A stretch of DNA of 64,000 bases. It comes from Paraglaciecola sp. L1A13. Lineage in GTDB: Bacteria > Pseudomonadota > Gammaproteobacteria > Enterobacterales > Alteromonadaceae. Location of the stretch: the NCBI RefSeq assembly GCF_009796745.1, contig NZ_CP047024.1:806001-870000 (forward strand), given 5' to 3'. The translations under genes and the position numbers were made by a program. The notes beneath the pieces are model-generated. The model was not told the DNA's origin. It did not search any database and saw only the letters and a program-made list of their open reading frames with translations. Below, piece by piece: positions 7,777 to 15,778 of this stretch (within the stretch, counting starts at the first letter, position 1; every line of letters begins with the position of its first letter).

Positions 7777-9819
7777 TTATTTTGTGCCTAAAGAGACGTT
7801 GGTAATATCGCTGATTGGGTTCAGCCATTCAATTAATTGTTCATTACGCATGGGTTTGGCGAAATAAAAGCCCTGTAAATAATCGACGCCCATTGCAGTT
7901 AATGCCTCTACTTGCTCGATAGTTTCTACGCCTTCCGCCACAGTTTGACAGTTAAGTTCACTGGCAATAAACAGTGTCGCACGGATAATAGCCTCGCCAT
8001 TGTTATCCATGTTATCGATAAATGATTTATCGATCTTTACTTGGTTGACCGATAACGTCTGCAATTGGGATAAAGAGGAATAGCCGGTGCCGAAATCATC
8101 GATTGATACCTGAATATTGCGCGCCTGTATCTCTTTAAGTTGCTGTTTTATCTTTGTTTTATTATCAACAAATATTGATTCCGTTATTTCTAAATGTAAG
8201 CGATCTGGCGGTAGTCCACTGCTACGTAACGCATTATCAAGGGCGCGAATAAAGCTGTCGTCCATCAGCTGAATTACCGACACATTTACCGATACCGCAG
8301 CGTTATGGGCATGTTGCCAATGGCTGGCGTCCATACACGCGCGATTAAGCACCCAAGCACCGATGCTTATGATTAAGCCCGACTTTTCGGCTAAAGGAAT
8401 AAATTGGTCTGGTCCAATAAAGCGGTCAGCGAAGTCCCAGCGTAGCAAGGCTTCAAACGAGCCGAACGTGTTGTCTTTGGCACAAATAATAGGTTGGTAG
8501 CATAAATATAATTGGTGACGTTCAATAGCATGTTGCAAACCTTCAAGTATGGTTTGTGATGCGACTATTCTTTGCTGCAGTTCACTGCTAAATACCGTAG
8601 GAACGCGATTTGAAGTTGCTTTTTGCTCGCACATGACTAGATCGGCAAATTGAATTAACTCAGCTGCTTGCGTGGAGTGTTCTGGGCACATGGCAATACC
8701 GACAGTTGCCCCTACGTGCATGCTGTTATTATTTATAACGATAGCTTGGGAAATACTACTAATCATCGCGCTGGCAATCGCTTGAGCGGTTTGGCTGTCG
8801 CTATAAGGTAGGGCGACTAAAAACTCATCACCGTTCCAACGACCGATTTTATTGCTGTCAGCAAATGCGCTAATACGCCGGGTAATTTCTTGCAGCACAC
8901 TGTCACCTACCTGATGACCCATAGTGTCGTTAATTTTCTTAAAACCATCTAAATCAATAAACAACAGCGCTAAATCGCTATGACTTTGGGCTGCTCTAGT
9001 GGTTAATTTGCTTAAGGTTTGCGTAAACGCTTTGCGGTTCATTAACTTAGTTAAGGGGTCAAGATAAGATAACTTAGCTATTCTCTCAGTACGCTTGATT
9101 ACCTGTTCTTCAAGCGTGTTGTTAACGACATTTAGCCTATCGTAAGCTTGACTTAATTCTTGGTTCACCAATCCTAACTGCTGTTTCTCTTCGCGCAACT
9201 GCTCACCCATGGCAAGGTACATGTTGCGCGTATTGATTGACTCGAGCGTGAATTTAACGGCTTTGCTGTAGGTAAAAACTAAGGCAATACCGAACACTAG
9301 GCCTAATCCGCCTAAGAGTATACGAAAATCATCCTGAGAGGTTATACCAAGTAAAGAGATGGGTATAAGTAAAATAAGGGCATAAGAAATCGCTATACGG
9401 GAATTAGCCGCCAAGATAGATTGCCCCCCCGCAGCCATAGATGACAACACAATAACCATGGTGGAAAATTCGATTAAATTAAGTTTATCGAATGTGAGTA
9501 GCGGTAGGCTCGCCCAGACTATCGCCGTCGTTAAGCAACCTATTCCGAAGCGACGTTGAGCTGCGTCTCCGTCAAAATCGCTACGGGGTTGTATTTTCCG
9601 TTGCCAAAAAATACCGTCAAGCTGACGAGGAATTAATACGAGCAACATACAACCCCACCAGATAATTTTGGTTGAGCTGACGAGCGAATCGCTAAAACCG
9701 AATGCCAGAGCGCTGCTTGACGCGAGCGTTATCAAGCACCCGGCCGTGGTATTACTATAAAGTAATTTGGCTGCATCTTGGCTATTTACCGCACGTAACT
9801 CAGCTGATGTATTGCTCAC
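7777..9819 (-). CDS. Membrane GGDEF-EAL (diguanylate cyclase/phosphodiesterase) protein
   Basis: 680-aa inner-membrane protein of cyclic-di-GMP signalling. About six hydrophobic segments span residues 15-190, followed by a coiled coil (about 200-245), a GGDEF domain (about 250-410) and an EAL domain (about 425-670). The cyclase signature reads RWNGDEF, so the first Gly of GGDEF is Asn, which may weaken synthesis. The phosphodiesterase side looks complete: EALLRW, LEITES, DDFGTGYSSL, VKIDKSF and AEGVET are all present. Net c-di-GMP hydrolysis is therefore the better guess, though dual activity is possible. A C7 run (9424-9430 on the plus strand) lies in the membrane-region codons. Confidence 0.93.
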   Translation of the reverse strand: MSNTSAELRAVNSQDAAKLLYSNTTAGCLITLASSSALAFGFSDSLVSSTKIIWWGCMLLVLIPRQLDGIFWQRKIQPRSDFDGDAAQRRFGIGCLTTAIVWASLPLLTFDKLNLIEFSTMVIVLSSMAAGGQSILAANSRIAISYALILLIPISLLGITSQDDFRILLGGLGLVFGIALVFTYSKAVKFTLESINTRNMYLAMGEQLREEKQQLGLVNQELSQAYDRLNVVNNTLEEQVIKRTERIAKLSYLDPLTKLMNRKAFTQTLSKLTTRAAQSHSDLALLFIDLDGFKKINDTMGHQVGDSVLQEITRRISAFADSNKIGRWNGDEFLVALPYSDSQTAQAIASAMISSISQAIVINNNSMHVGATVGIAMCPEHSTQAAELIQFADLVMCEQKATSNRVPTVFSSELQQRIVASQTILEGLQHAIERHQLYLCYQPIICAKDNTFGSFEALLRWDFADRFIGPDQFIPLAEKSGLIISIGAWVLNRACMDASHWQHAHNAAVSVNVSVIQLMDDSFIRALDNALRSSGLPPDRLHLEITESIFVDNKTKIKQQLKEIQARNIQVSIDDFGTGYSSLSQLQTLSVNQVKIDKSFIDNMDNNGEAIIRATLFIASELNCQTVAEGVETIEQVEALTAMGVDYLQGFYFAKPMRNEQLIEWLNPISDITNVSLGTK

Positions 9820-9948
9820 TATTATCCTAAGTATGTTGCCGATTTTTAGTTTTATATTTTGTTAAGGATATCCGCTAAACAAAATTAACGTAACTTCTAC
9901 TATTGAACGCACAATCTACCGCAAATTGCTGAAAATAGTAAATCGGCT

Positions 9949-10590
9949 TTACACAGAAAGGCGAAGATAGTTGACTAATTGTTCGCCCGCTGTGCGAATG
10001 TGCTCGCTGAGTACTCTGTTGGCTTCTTGGATATCCTGCGCTGAAATTGCAGTCAACAGTGCCTTATGTTCGTCCTGACTGTGGGACAAATAATCAAGTT
10101 CCATTTCCTGAAAGCCGATATAACGCCCACACAATCGATGTAATTGAGCCACTGTTTCAAATAAAGCAACGCGCTGAGCTGGCAAATACAAACAGCGATG
10201 AAACTGCCAATTTAATTCGCCTTGCTGCAATATGTCACGCTGCTCACTAGTTTGAAGTTGCAGCAATATATCTTTAGCTTTGCCGAGTGTTTCAAAGTTG
10301 GTATTGGGGATCGCATGGGCAAGCAGCATAGGCTCTATATGTAGTCGCATAAGGTACAAGTCTTCTGCGTCATTGGCGTTCAACGGGCTGATCATCACAC
10401 TGGACTTTCCGTGGCTACTTAACCACCCTTCATTTTTTAGTCGTTGAAGGGTATCTCGTATAGGAATGCGGCTAACACCATAGCGCATAGCTAGCTGAGT
10501 CTGTTTAAGCGCTTGGCCTTGGGGTAGTTCACCCTGAACAATATCTCGCTTCAGCTGGATATACAGGCTATCGATTTTGGTTTGCTGCAT
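9949..10590 (-). CDS. GntR-family (FCD subfamily) transcriptional regulator
   Basis: 213-aa DNA-binding regulator. Residues 1-75 form a winged helix (YGVSRIPIRDTLQRLKNEGW is the recognition region) and the rest is an all-helical FCD ligand domain with metal/ligand residues in HRCLYLPAQR and LSEHIRTAGE. The start used is the ATG with GAGGA 4-5 nt upstream; a longer frame with ATG at 10605 lacks a ribosome site. It begins 20 nt after the BenE-family transporter stop and is probably co-transcribed. Two GTATAC palindromes ahead of that transporter look like its operators, giving a transporter-regulator unit with feedback control. Confidence 0.88.
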   Translation of the reverse strand: MQQTKIDSLYIQLKRDIVQGELPQGQALKQTQLAMRYGVSRIPIRDTLQRLKNEGWLSSHGKSSVMISPLNANDAEDLYLMRLHIEPMLLAHAIPNTNFETLGKAKDILLQLQTSEQRDILQQGELNWQFHRCLYLPAQRVALFETVAQLHRLCGRYIGFQEMELDYLSHSQDEHKALLTAISAQDIQEANRVLSEHIRTAGEQLVNYLRLSV

Positions 10591-10610
10591 ATTATCCTCG
10601 CGCATCCGTT

Positions 10611-11795
10611 TTAAATTTTAGCTGTTTGATTTGGTCTTGCACTGAACATTAGCGTTAGCATGCCGACTACCAAACCCCAAAAAGCCGACGAAATATCAAA
10701 TACTGACACACCCGACGCAGTGATAATAAAGGTTAACACGGCCGCATCTCGGTATTGTTGGTCATATACCGACCCATATAAACTAGCGCCAATGGTGCCC
10801 AATAATGCTAGCCCCGCAAGTGTGGCAATTAACGCTACAGGAAACGCTGCAAATAAACTGACCACAGCTGTGGCCCCCAGACCGGCAATAATATTAAAAA
10901 TGCCAGCAGATAAGCCAGCTACATATCGCTTGGCCGGATTAGGATGTGATTCTTCACTGGTACATATCGCTGCAGTAATAGCTGCTAAGTTGAAACTAAA
11001 CCCACCAAATGGGGCTAAAATTAAATTTAATGCACCACTGGTGGTGATAATCGGTGAGATTGGCTGCTGACCGTAGCCACTGGATTTAAGCACCGCCATA
11101 CCTGGCAGATTTTGCGAAGTCATAGTGACAATAAAGAGCGGTATCCCCACACCTAATAAAAGTGAAAAATCAAAAGCTGGCGTGATCCAAATAGGTTCTG
11201 CCATTGTTATATCTAATACGCTGGCATTGAACATTTCTGCATATAGCGCATACAGAGTTCCTATTATTAACACCAGAAGAATGCTAAATCGTGGCGCCAG
11301 TCTTTTAGCAACGAAGTAACTTATTAGCATAATGCCCACGAGCATGGGCTGTGCAGCAAATGAACTGAAAATAGACAAGCCAAATTGCAGCAATATGCCG
11401 GCAAGCATTGCATTGGCTAATGGTAGAGGAATACGCCGTGTTAGTTTGTCAAACCAACCTGTTAGGCCGGTAATTAACGTTAAAACAGCAACAAAAAGGA
11501 AAATACCAATGGCATGCTCGATACTAACGCCTACTAGACTGGTGGCGAGTAATGCCGCTCCCGGGGTCGACCACACAATTATAATGGGTCGCTTGTAATA
11601 CCAAGACAACCCAAAACAACCCACTCCCATGCCTATTCCCAAGGCCCAAACCCAACTTACTATCATTTCATGAGTTGCGCCTGCTGCTTGGGCGGCTTGA
11701 AATACAATCGCGACGGCGCTGGCGAAACCCACAAGCACAGCGATAAACCCAGCACTAATAGCGGAGAAGTTCAGGTCATTTAGCAGCGCTTTCAT
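10611..11795 (-). CDS. BenE-family benzoate/H+ symporter-like transporter
   Basis: 394-aa inner-membrane protein with about 12 hydrophobic segments; IVWSTPGAALLATSL near residue 70 and PLANAMLAGILLQFGL near 125 are typical of the BenE/YdcO family. BenE proteins import benzoate with protons, but many relatives carry other aromatic or unknown substrates, and no aromatic catabolic gene lies nearby. Start placed at ATG 11795 because the longer GTG-initiated frame (11834) crosses the operator region and has no ribosome site; the ATG itself has a very short, SD-poor leader. First gene of an apparent operon with the GntR regulator. Confidence 0.87.
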   Translation of the reverse strand: MKALLNDLNFSAISAGFIAVLVGFASAVAIVFQAAQAAGATHEMIVSWVWALGIGMGVGCFGLSWYYKRPIIIVWSTPGAALLATSLVGVSIEHAIGIFLFVAVLTLITGLTGWFDKLTRRIPLPLANAMLAGILLQFGLSIFSSFAAQPMLVGIMLISYFVAKRLAPRFSILLVLIIGTLYALYAEMFNASVLDITMAEPIWITPAFDFSLLLGVGIPLFIVTMTSQNLPGMAVLKSSGYGQQPISPIITTSGALNLILAPFGGFSFNLAAITAAICTSEESHPNPAKRYVAGLSAGIFNIIAGLGATAVVSLFAAFPVALIATLAGLALLGTIGASLYGSVYDQQYRDAAVLTFIITASGVSVFDISSAFWGLVVGMLTLMFSARPNQTAKI

Positions 11796-11797
11796 TT

Positions 11798-11826
11798 TTG
11801 TATACCATATGTAATTTGTATACAAA
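11798..11826. promoter_or_regulatory. Paired GntR-type operators (GTATAC) upstream of the BenE-family gene
   Basis: TTGTATACCA (11798-11807) and TTTGTATACAAA (11815-11826, a perfect 12-bp palindrome) have centres 18 bp apart, just upstream of the transporter start codon. Known FCD-type GntR operators have similar T-GTATAC-A cores, so the adjacent GntR protein is the likely ligand-responsive repressor. Confidence 0.68.
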
Positions 11827-11975
11827 AATAACACAAGGCTAAAATGAAGTGAAATTTTTTGTTGAAGATAGGCGGTAGGCTGGTTTAGCGATGACAGCTT
11901 TAGATTAATCTGTCATCGCGAAGTGCTAATAGATATAGCGTTGAGTACAGCCAGCTGTGAGTGAGAGAATAAAGG

Positions 11976-12840
11976 TTAACGAAACTTCTTCGCTAAAAAA
12001 ACTAGCAAGAACGCACCGATATACATGGTTACACCATATACGCCAGGCGCAACAGCGTAGTCGGCGCGTTGCAAGAATGTAATTGCGATTAAAATAGCCA
12101 TGGCAGAGTTTTGTACACCAACTTCTATGCCCAATGTTATGCAGTCTTTTGCACCTAGCTTAAACAGAAGTCCCAGTATGATCCCGCTACAAATTGCAAG
12201 AATGTTTAGCGCTAGCGCACTGGTGAATACCGCTGCGAATGACGAAGCTAATGTAGCTCTCTCTTGAATTACAATAGCTACGATCATAAGCACCAAAAAT
12301 GCACTGGCTAAATGCCGAAAAAACGGCTCACAACGCAGCGCTTTTTCTGAAAAATAGTGACGTATTACGATGCCGATTAATACGGGGACTAAGGTGATAA
12401 AAATTAAACCAATGGTGGTCGTCACTAAGGAAAATGATTGTTCCTCTTGCTGACCAAACTGACTGATGGCAAATTGAATTATGAGTGGGGTGGTGATGAC
12501 GCATATTAATGAACTAATCGCTGTGAGACTGACTGAGACTGACTGAGAGTGCTAGATTGGCCCGCGCTAACTGGCTGATAATATTTGAACTAGTACCTCC
12601 TGGACAGGCTGCGAGTATCATGATGCCGATGGCTAAATGCGGTGTTAAATCGAACCATAAAGCAAGCATGTATGCCAAAACGGGAAGTAACATAAGCTGG
12701 CCAAATAAGCCCAACACAATGGGTAATGGCGCTCGCCATAGCTGTTGAAAGTCATATCTGGTTAAGCTCAGACCCATACCAAACATGATAAAAGCCAGCA
12801 CGAGAGGGGCAATGTATTGCGTTAAGAAAGATTCGGTCAT
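11976..12840 (-). pseudogene. Bile acid:sodium symporter (BASS) family transporter, frameshifted by a 10-bp duplication
   Basis: Two minus-strand reading frames carry the halves of one membrane transporter. The N-terminal half starts at 12840 and contains FGMGLSL near residue 20 and the BASS signature AACPGGTSSNI near residue 80; it ends at a stop at 12514. The C-terminal half resumes in another frame and runs to 11976, with GIEVGVQNSAMAIL typical of the family. At the break the unit GAGACTGACT occurs twice in tandem (12525-12544). Removing one copy restores a single 855-nt frame (284 aa) reading SVSLTAISSLICVIT across the join. Either a genuine recent, potentially revertible inactivation or a sequence error. 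Confidence 0.88.
12525..12548. repeat. 10-bp tandem duplication (GAGACTGACT x2.4) disrupting the symporter gene
   Basis: GAGACTGACT at 12525-12534 and 12535-12544, followed by GAGA. The duplication is the exact cause of the frame break in the surrounding gene. Confidence 0.95.
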
Positions 12841-13205
12841 TATGTTTTATATTCACTTTATTGGATTAGCGCGGTATGCCTTAAGGATTAATAAGCATCA
12901 AACTAAGTCACTATTTTTAAAAGGCGCCTAAGACGTACGTCTCGGCGGATTCATTCGCTTTTGGAGTGCAAGTCACCAATAAACGCGCTGAAATTTTGCT
13001 AATAAAGTTATTGAGCAGAAATTCTTTAAGCTGAGTAATTATGTCACGCCGTTCTATCGTGGCTTGATGAAACGTGAGCGGACAACAAGCTAGATTTTTT
13101 GCCGGATTATTTTCTTTTGTGGGTGCGAGTCCAATTAACATTGGGCCATGTTGTTTGTTATATCAACGTCAGCCTTTGTTGTCAGGGGATACACAGTCGA
13201 TGAGT
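12841..13205. other. Intergenic region without recognised gene
   Basis: About 365 bp between the broken symporter and the SDR gene. A 74-codon minus-strand frame (12917-13141) has no ribosome site and resembles nothing I know. No clear terminator or promoter pair was seen. Confidence 0.5.
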
Positions 13206-13955
13206 TTAACTCATTTTAGCTAACAGGCTAAGCGGCGCGATACGGGCAATATAGCGAAATAACGCCCAAGGCCAAGTGGGTACAAAGCTACTATCAACTT
13301 CTTTTTCAATTGCTCGGACCATTGCTTTACAACCCGTTTCGGTATCAACAATAAATGGCACTGCTTTCACTTTTTCGTTGATTTCACTTTGAATAAAGCC
13401 AGGATGAATAGTTGTCACCTTTATCGGAGTATGCATAACATCGATTCGAATACCTTCTGACATAGATGTTAAAGCCGCTTTAGTTGCAGCATATACTGTC
13501 ATCGCTCGGCGAGCTCCGCGCACCGCACTCACAGAAGATATGGTGACCAAGTGACCGGCATTTTGCTCGCGGAAAATTTCCATACTGACTTCGCATTGCG
13601 CGAGAGCGGAGACGAAGTTAGTGATAGCGGTCTGTTTATTCGCGTGGAAATATCCCGTGCCGATTGAAGCGCCTTTTCCCATGCCAGCATTGACTATGAC
13701 TCTATCTAAACCGCCCATATCTTGGGCGAAACCTTTAATTACCTCAAACACTTGCGGATGATCATCTACATCCAATGCGCGAATAAACACCTGAATGTTT
13801 GGATTAATAGCCAGTAATTCAGCTTTTAGTTCGTCGAGCCGTTCTACGCGTCTGGCGCACAGGCCTAAATTTCGCCCCATTTTGGCAAACTCAATTGCCA
13901 TCCCTTTGCCCAATCCTGAACTGGCGCCAGTGATTACTATATTTTTTCTTGTCAT
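13206..13955 (-). CDS. Short-chain dehydrogenase/reductase, last gene of acyl-CoA operon
   Basis: 249-aa classical SDR that should oxidise or reduce an alcohol/ketone with NAD(P)(H). Rossmann motif GASSGLGKG at residues 10-18, NAG at 89-91, catalytic Ser140/141 and the YAATK pair Tyr155/Lys159 are intact. ARR at 34-36 after the second strand favours NADPH. The C-terminus (about 225-249) is hydrophobic and may touch the membrane. It is 18 nt downstream of the histidine-phosphatase gene and the last member of the four-gene minus-strand operon; in the P. putida levulinate pathway an SDR (LvaD) makes the 4-hydroxyacyl-CoA, an analogous role here being inference. Confidence 0.9.
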   Translation of the reverse strand: MTRKNIVITGASSGLGKGMAIEFAKMGRNLGLCARRVERLDELKAELLAINPNIQVFIRALDVDDHPQVFEVIKGFAQDMGGLDRVIVNAGMGKGASIGTGYFHANKQTAITNFVSALAQCEVSMEIFREQNAGHLVTISSVSAVRGARRAMTVYAATKAALTSMSEGIRIDVMHTPIKVTTIHPGFIQSEINEKVKAVPFIVDTETGCKAMVRAIEKEVDSSFVPTWPWALFRYIARIAPLSLLAKMS

Positions 13956-13973
13956 GATGGCGATGTCTCTGAG

Positions 13974-14678
13974 TTATTTGTAAGTAATAAGGTGGCGATG
14001 ATGCCCCTCGAAGGCAGTGTGTTCATTTAAAGTCGACAATATTTGTCCTTTACTACTGATAATGATTTTACTGATCCCGCAATTCACCAAGGTCCAGTTT
14101 ACATCCATTAAGTTTTTAGCCGGGACGTTTAATAGCAACTGACTCAATAGTGCAATCGGACCACCTGAACTAAAAACCGCAATGTTTTTTGCATCACCAG
14201 CTTGTTCAACTGTGGTTTGTAAGGCTTGTCGAATACGAGTTTGATAGGCACACCAAGATTCATTGTAATCATCTACGTAGTCATTGCTTATCCAGCGGGA
14301 AAAAGCGCTATCGAGTAAGACTTGTAAAGCGAAGTTAGGTTTTTGTTGTTGTTTTAAATGATTTTTTATACCGTTCGCGTTAGCAAAATCAGGATTAAGC
14401 TGAGCTAAAATATCTTGATGGTCATACTCGTTCCAATCAGCATTCACTGTCATTTGACTGACAACGCTCTGATTAGCCTGCATACTTCTTAAGCAGCTAT
14501 TGGCAGTCTGTTGATGACGTAGCATGCCACCGCTAATGACTTTGTCAAACTGTATACCACGGCGCGACAAATCAACGCCTAAATGAGCCGCTTGTTGCTC
14601 CCCAAGTCTTGAAAGGCAATCGTAATCATCTTTGCCAAATGACGCTTGTCCATGCCTGATCAAATATATACTAGCCAT
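13974..14678 (-). CDS. Histidine phosphatase superfamily protein
   Basis: 234-aa protein of the phosphoglycerate-mutase-like (branch 1) histidine phosphatase superfamily. The phosphoenzyme motif LIRHGQASFG sits at residues 6-15 with RHG at 8-10; a downstream Arg/Glu pair (NEYDHQD near residue 82) and FSSGGPIALL near 180, where families usually have a second His (S/T-G-H/G-G), complete the fold, although Ser-Gly-Gly here lacks that His. Start ATG lies 1 nt after the APH-type kinase stop, so the two are tightly coupled. Substrate unknown; the phosphate-handling partner gene makes a phosphorylated acyl intermediate a reasonable guess. Confidence 0.87.
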   Translation of the reverse strand: MASIYLIRHGQASFGKDDYDCLSRLGEQQAAHLGVDLSRRGIQFDKVISGGMLRHQQTANSCLRSMQANQSVVSQMTVNADWNEYDHQDILAQLNPDFANANGIKNHLKQQQKPNFALQVLLDSAFSRWISNDYVDDYNESWCAYQTRIRQALQTTVEQAGDAKNIAVFSSGGPIALLSQLLLNVPAKNLMDVNWTLVNCGISKIIISSKGQILSTLNEHTAFEGHHRHLITYK

Positions 14679-14679
14679 A

Positions 14680-15777
14680 CTAACGCTTTCCTTTGATAGC
14701 CTGTCGGCATTGCCACATCAAATAATGAACGAAGAACCAAATGTTTTTAAATGCAGGGTTATTCGTTTGTTTATGGTGATATCGATAGTAAATTTGTTGA
14801 GCGATGGCAGCTAATCTAAACAGTCCGTAAACTTCGTAAAATGCAAAGTTGTCGACTTTAAAGCCTGTCTGACCCAGATAATAATCGATTACTTCATGAC
14901 GCGAATACATACCGGATAAATGTGTAGGTTGTCGACGAGTCGATTTCGCCAGTCGATCGTCATTTGCCTGCACCCAGTAGGCTAGACTATTGCCCAAATC
15001 CATAAGCGGGTCACCAAGGGTGGCAAGCTCCCAGTCTAGCACGCCAATAATTTGAGTCGGCTTTTGAGCATCCAATACTAAATTGTCAAAACGAAAATCG
15101 TTGTGAGTTAAGCAAATGTGTTCGTTATCAGGAATGTTGGCTTTGAGCCAATCACAAATGTAATTTGCTTTAGGGACATTCCAAGTTCGTGCTTTTTGAA
15201 ACCGGCCAACCCAGCCGTCAATTTGGCGCTGTGTATAACCGCTTCCTTTCGCTATATGACTCAGATTCGCCGCTTGATAGTCAACCTTATGCAATTCTAT
15301 CAGGCAGTCCAGTGCATTTTTACATAGTGTTTGGGTTTGATGGGGCGATAATGATAAATCCCTGGGCATATTTTTACGGGGGATGATGCCGTTGAGTTTT
15401 TCCATTACGTAAAATTCTGCACCTATCACCGCTTCATCTTCGCAATGTGCCAACATCTCAGGCACGTATTGATATACAGGCTTAAGCGCCGCTTGTAAGC
15501 GGTATTCTCTGCCCATGTCGTGGGCGCCTTTAGCCTTTGTACCAACAGGTCCTCGACGCAAAATAACGTCGCTATTTTTGCCCGTAGAGTTTTCAAAAGA
15601 CAGGCAATAAGTCCAGTTAGAAGCACCACCTGTATATTGCGTTACAGCGGGTGTACCGTTTAAATGCGGTATATGGGCAACAAGCCAAGGGAGAAGAGAC
15701 TCAAGATTAAGTTCTTCTCCTTGACGAACGCTGCCAGCTTGGTCGGTGGCAGCTCGTTCATTTATATGTTTCCCCAT
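14680..15777 (-). CDS. APH-family kinase, LvaA/ACAD10-11 N-domain-like
   Basis: 365-aa protein with an aminoglycoside-phosphotransferase (protein-kinase-like) fold. Catalytic loop THNDFRFDNL has His225, Asp227 and Asn232; the metal-binding Asp248 is in VLDWELATLGDP. The VLDWELATLGDPLMDL stretch is typical of the kinase domain fused to dehydrogenase in vertebrate ACAD10/11 and of LvaA, which phosphorylates 4-hydroxyvaleryl-CoA in Pseudomonas putida. It is not expected to give antibiotic resistance. One nt separates it from the acyl-CoA dehydrogenase gene upstream and one nt from the histidine phosphatase gene downstream. Proposed role: phosphorylating the hydroxyl of a hydroxyacyl-CoA. Confidence 0.86.
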   Translation of the reverse strand: MGKHINERAATDQAGSVRQGEELNLESLLPWLVAHIPHLNGTPAVTQYTGGASNWTYCLSFENSTGKNSDVILRRGPVGTKAKGAHDMGREYRLQAALKPVYQYVPEMLAHCEDEAVIGAEFYVMEKLNGIIPRKNMPRDLSLSPHQTQTLCKNALDCLIELHKVDYQAANLSHIAKGSGYTQRQIDGWVGRFQKARTWNVPKANYICDWLKANIPDNEHICLTHNDFRFDNLVLDAQKPTQIIGVLDWELATLGDPLMDLGNSLAYWVQANDDRLAKSTRRQPTHLSGMYSRHEVIDYYLGQTGFKVDNFAFYEVYGLFRLAAIAQQIYYRYHHKQTNNPAFKNIWFFVHYLMWQCRQAIKGKR

Positions 15778-15778
15778 A

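Noticed and set aside
12917..13141. 74-codon minus-strand frame
   Set aside because: No ribosome site, unusual composition and no recognised family; listed only as intergenic content.
14680..15777. Aminoglycoside resistance gene
   Set aside because: The fold is APH-like, but motifs and operon partners match the 4-hydroxyacyl-CoA kinase branch.
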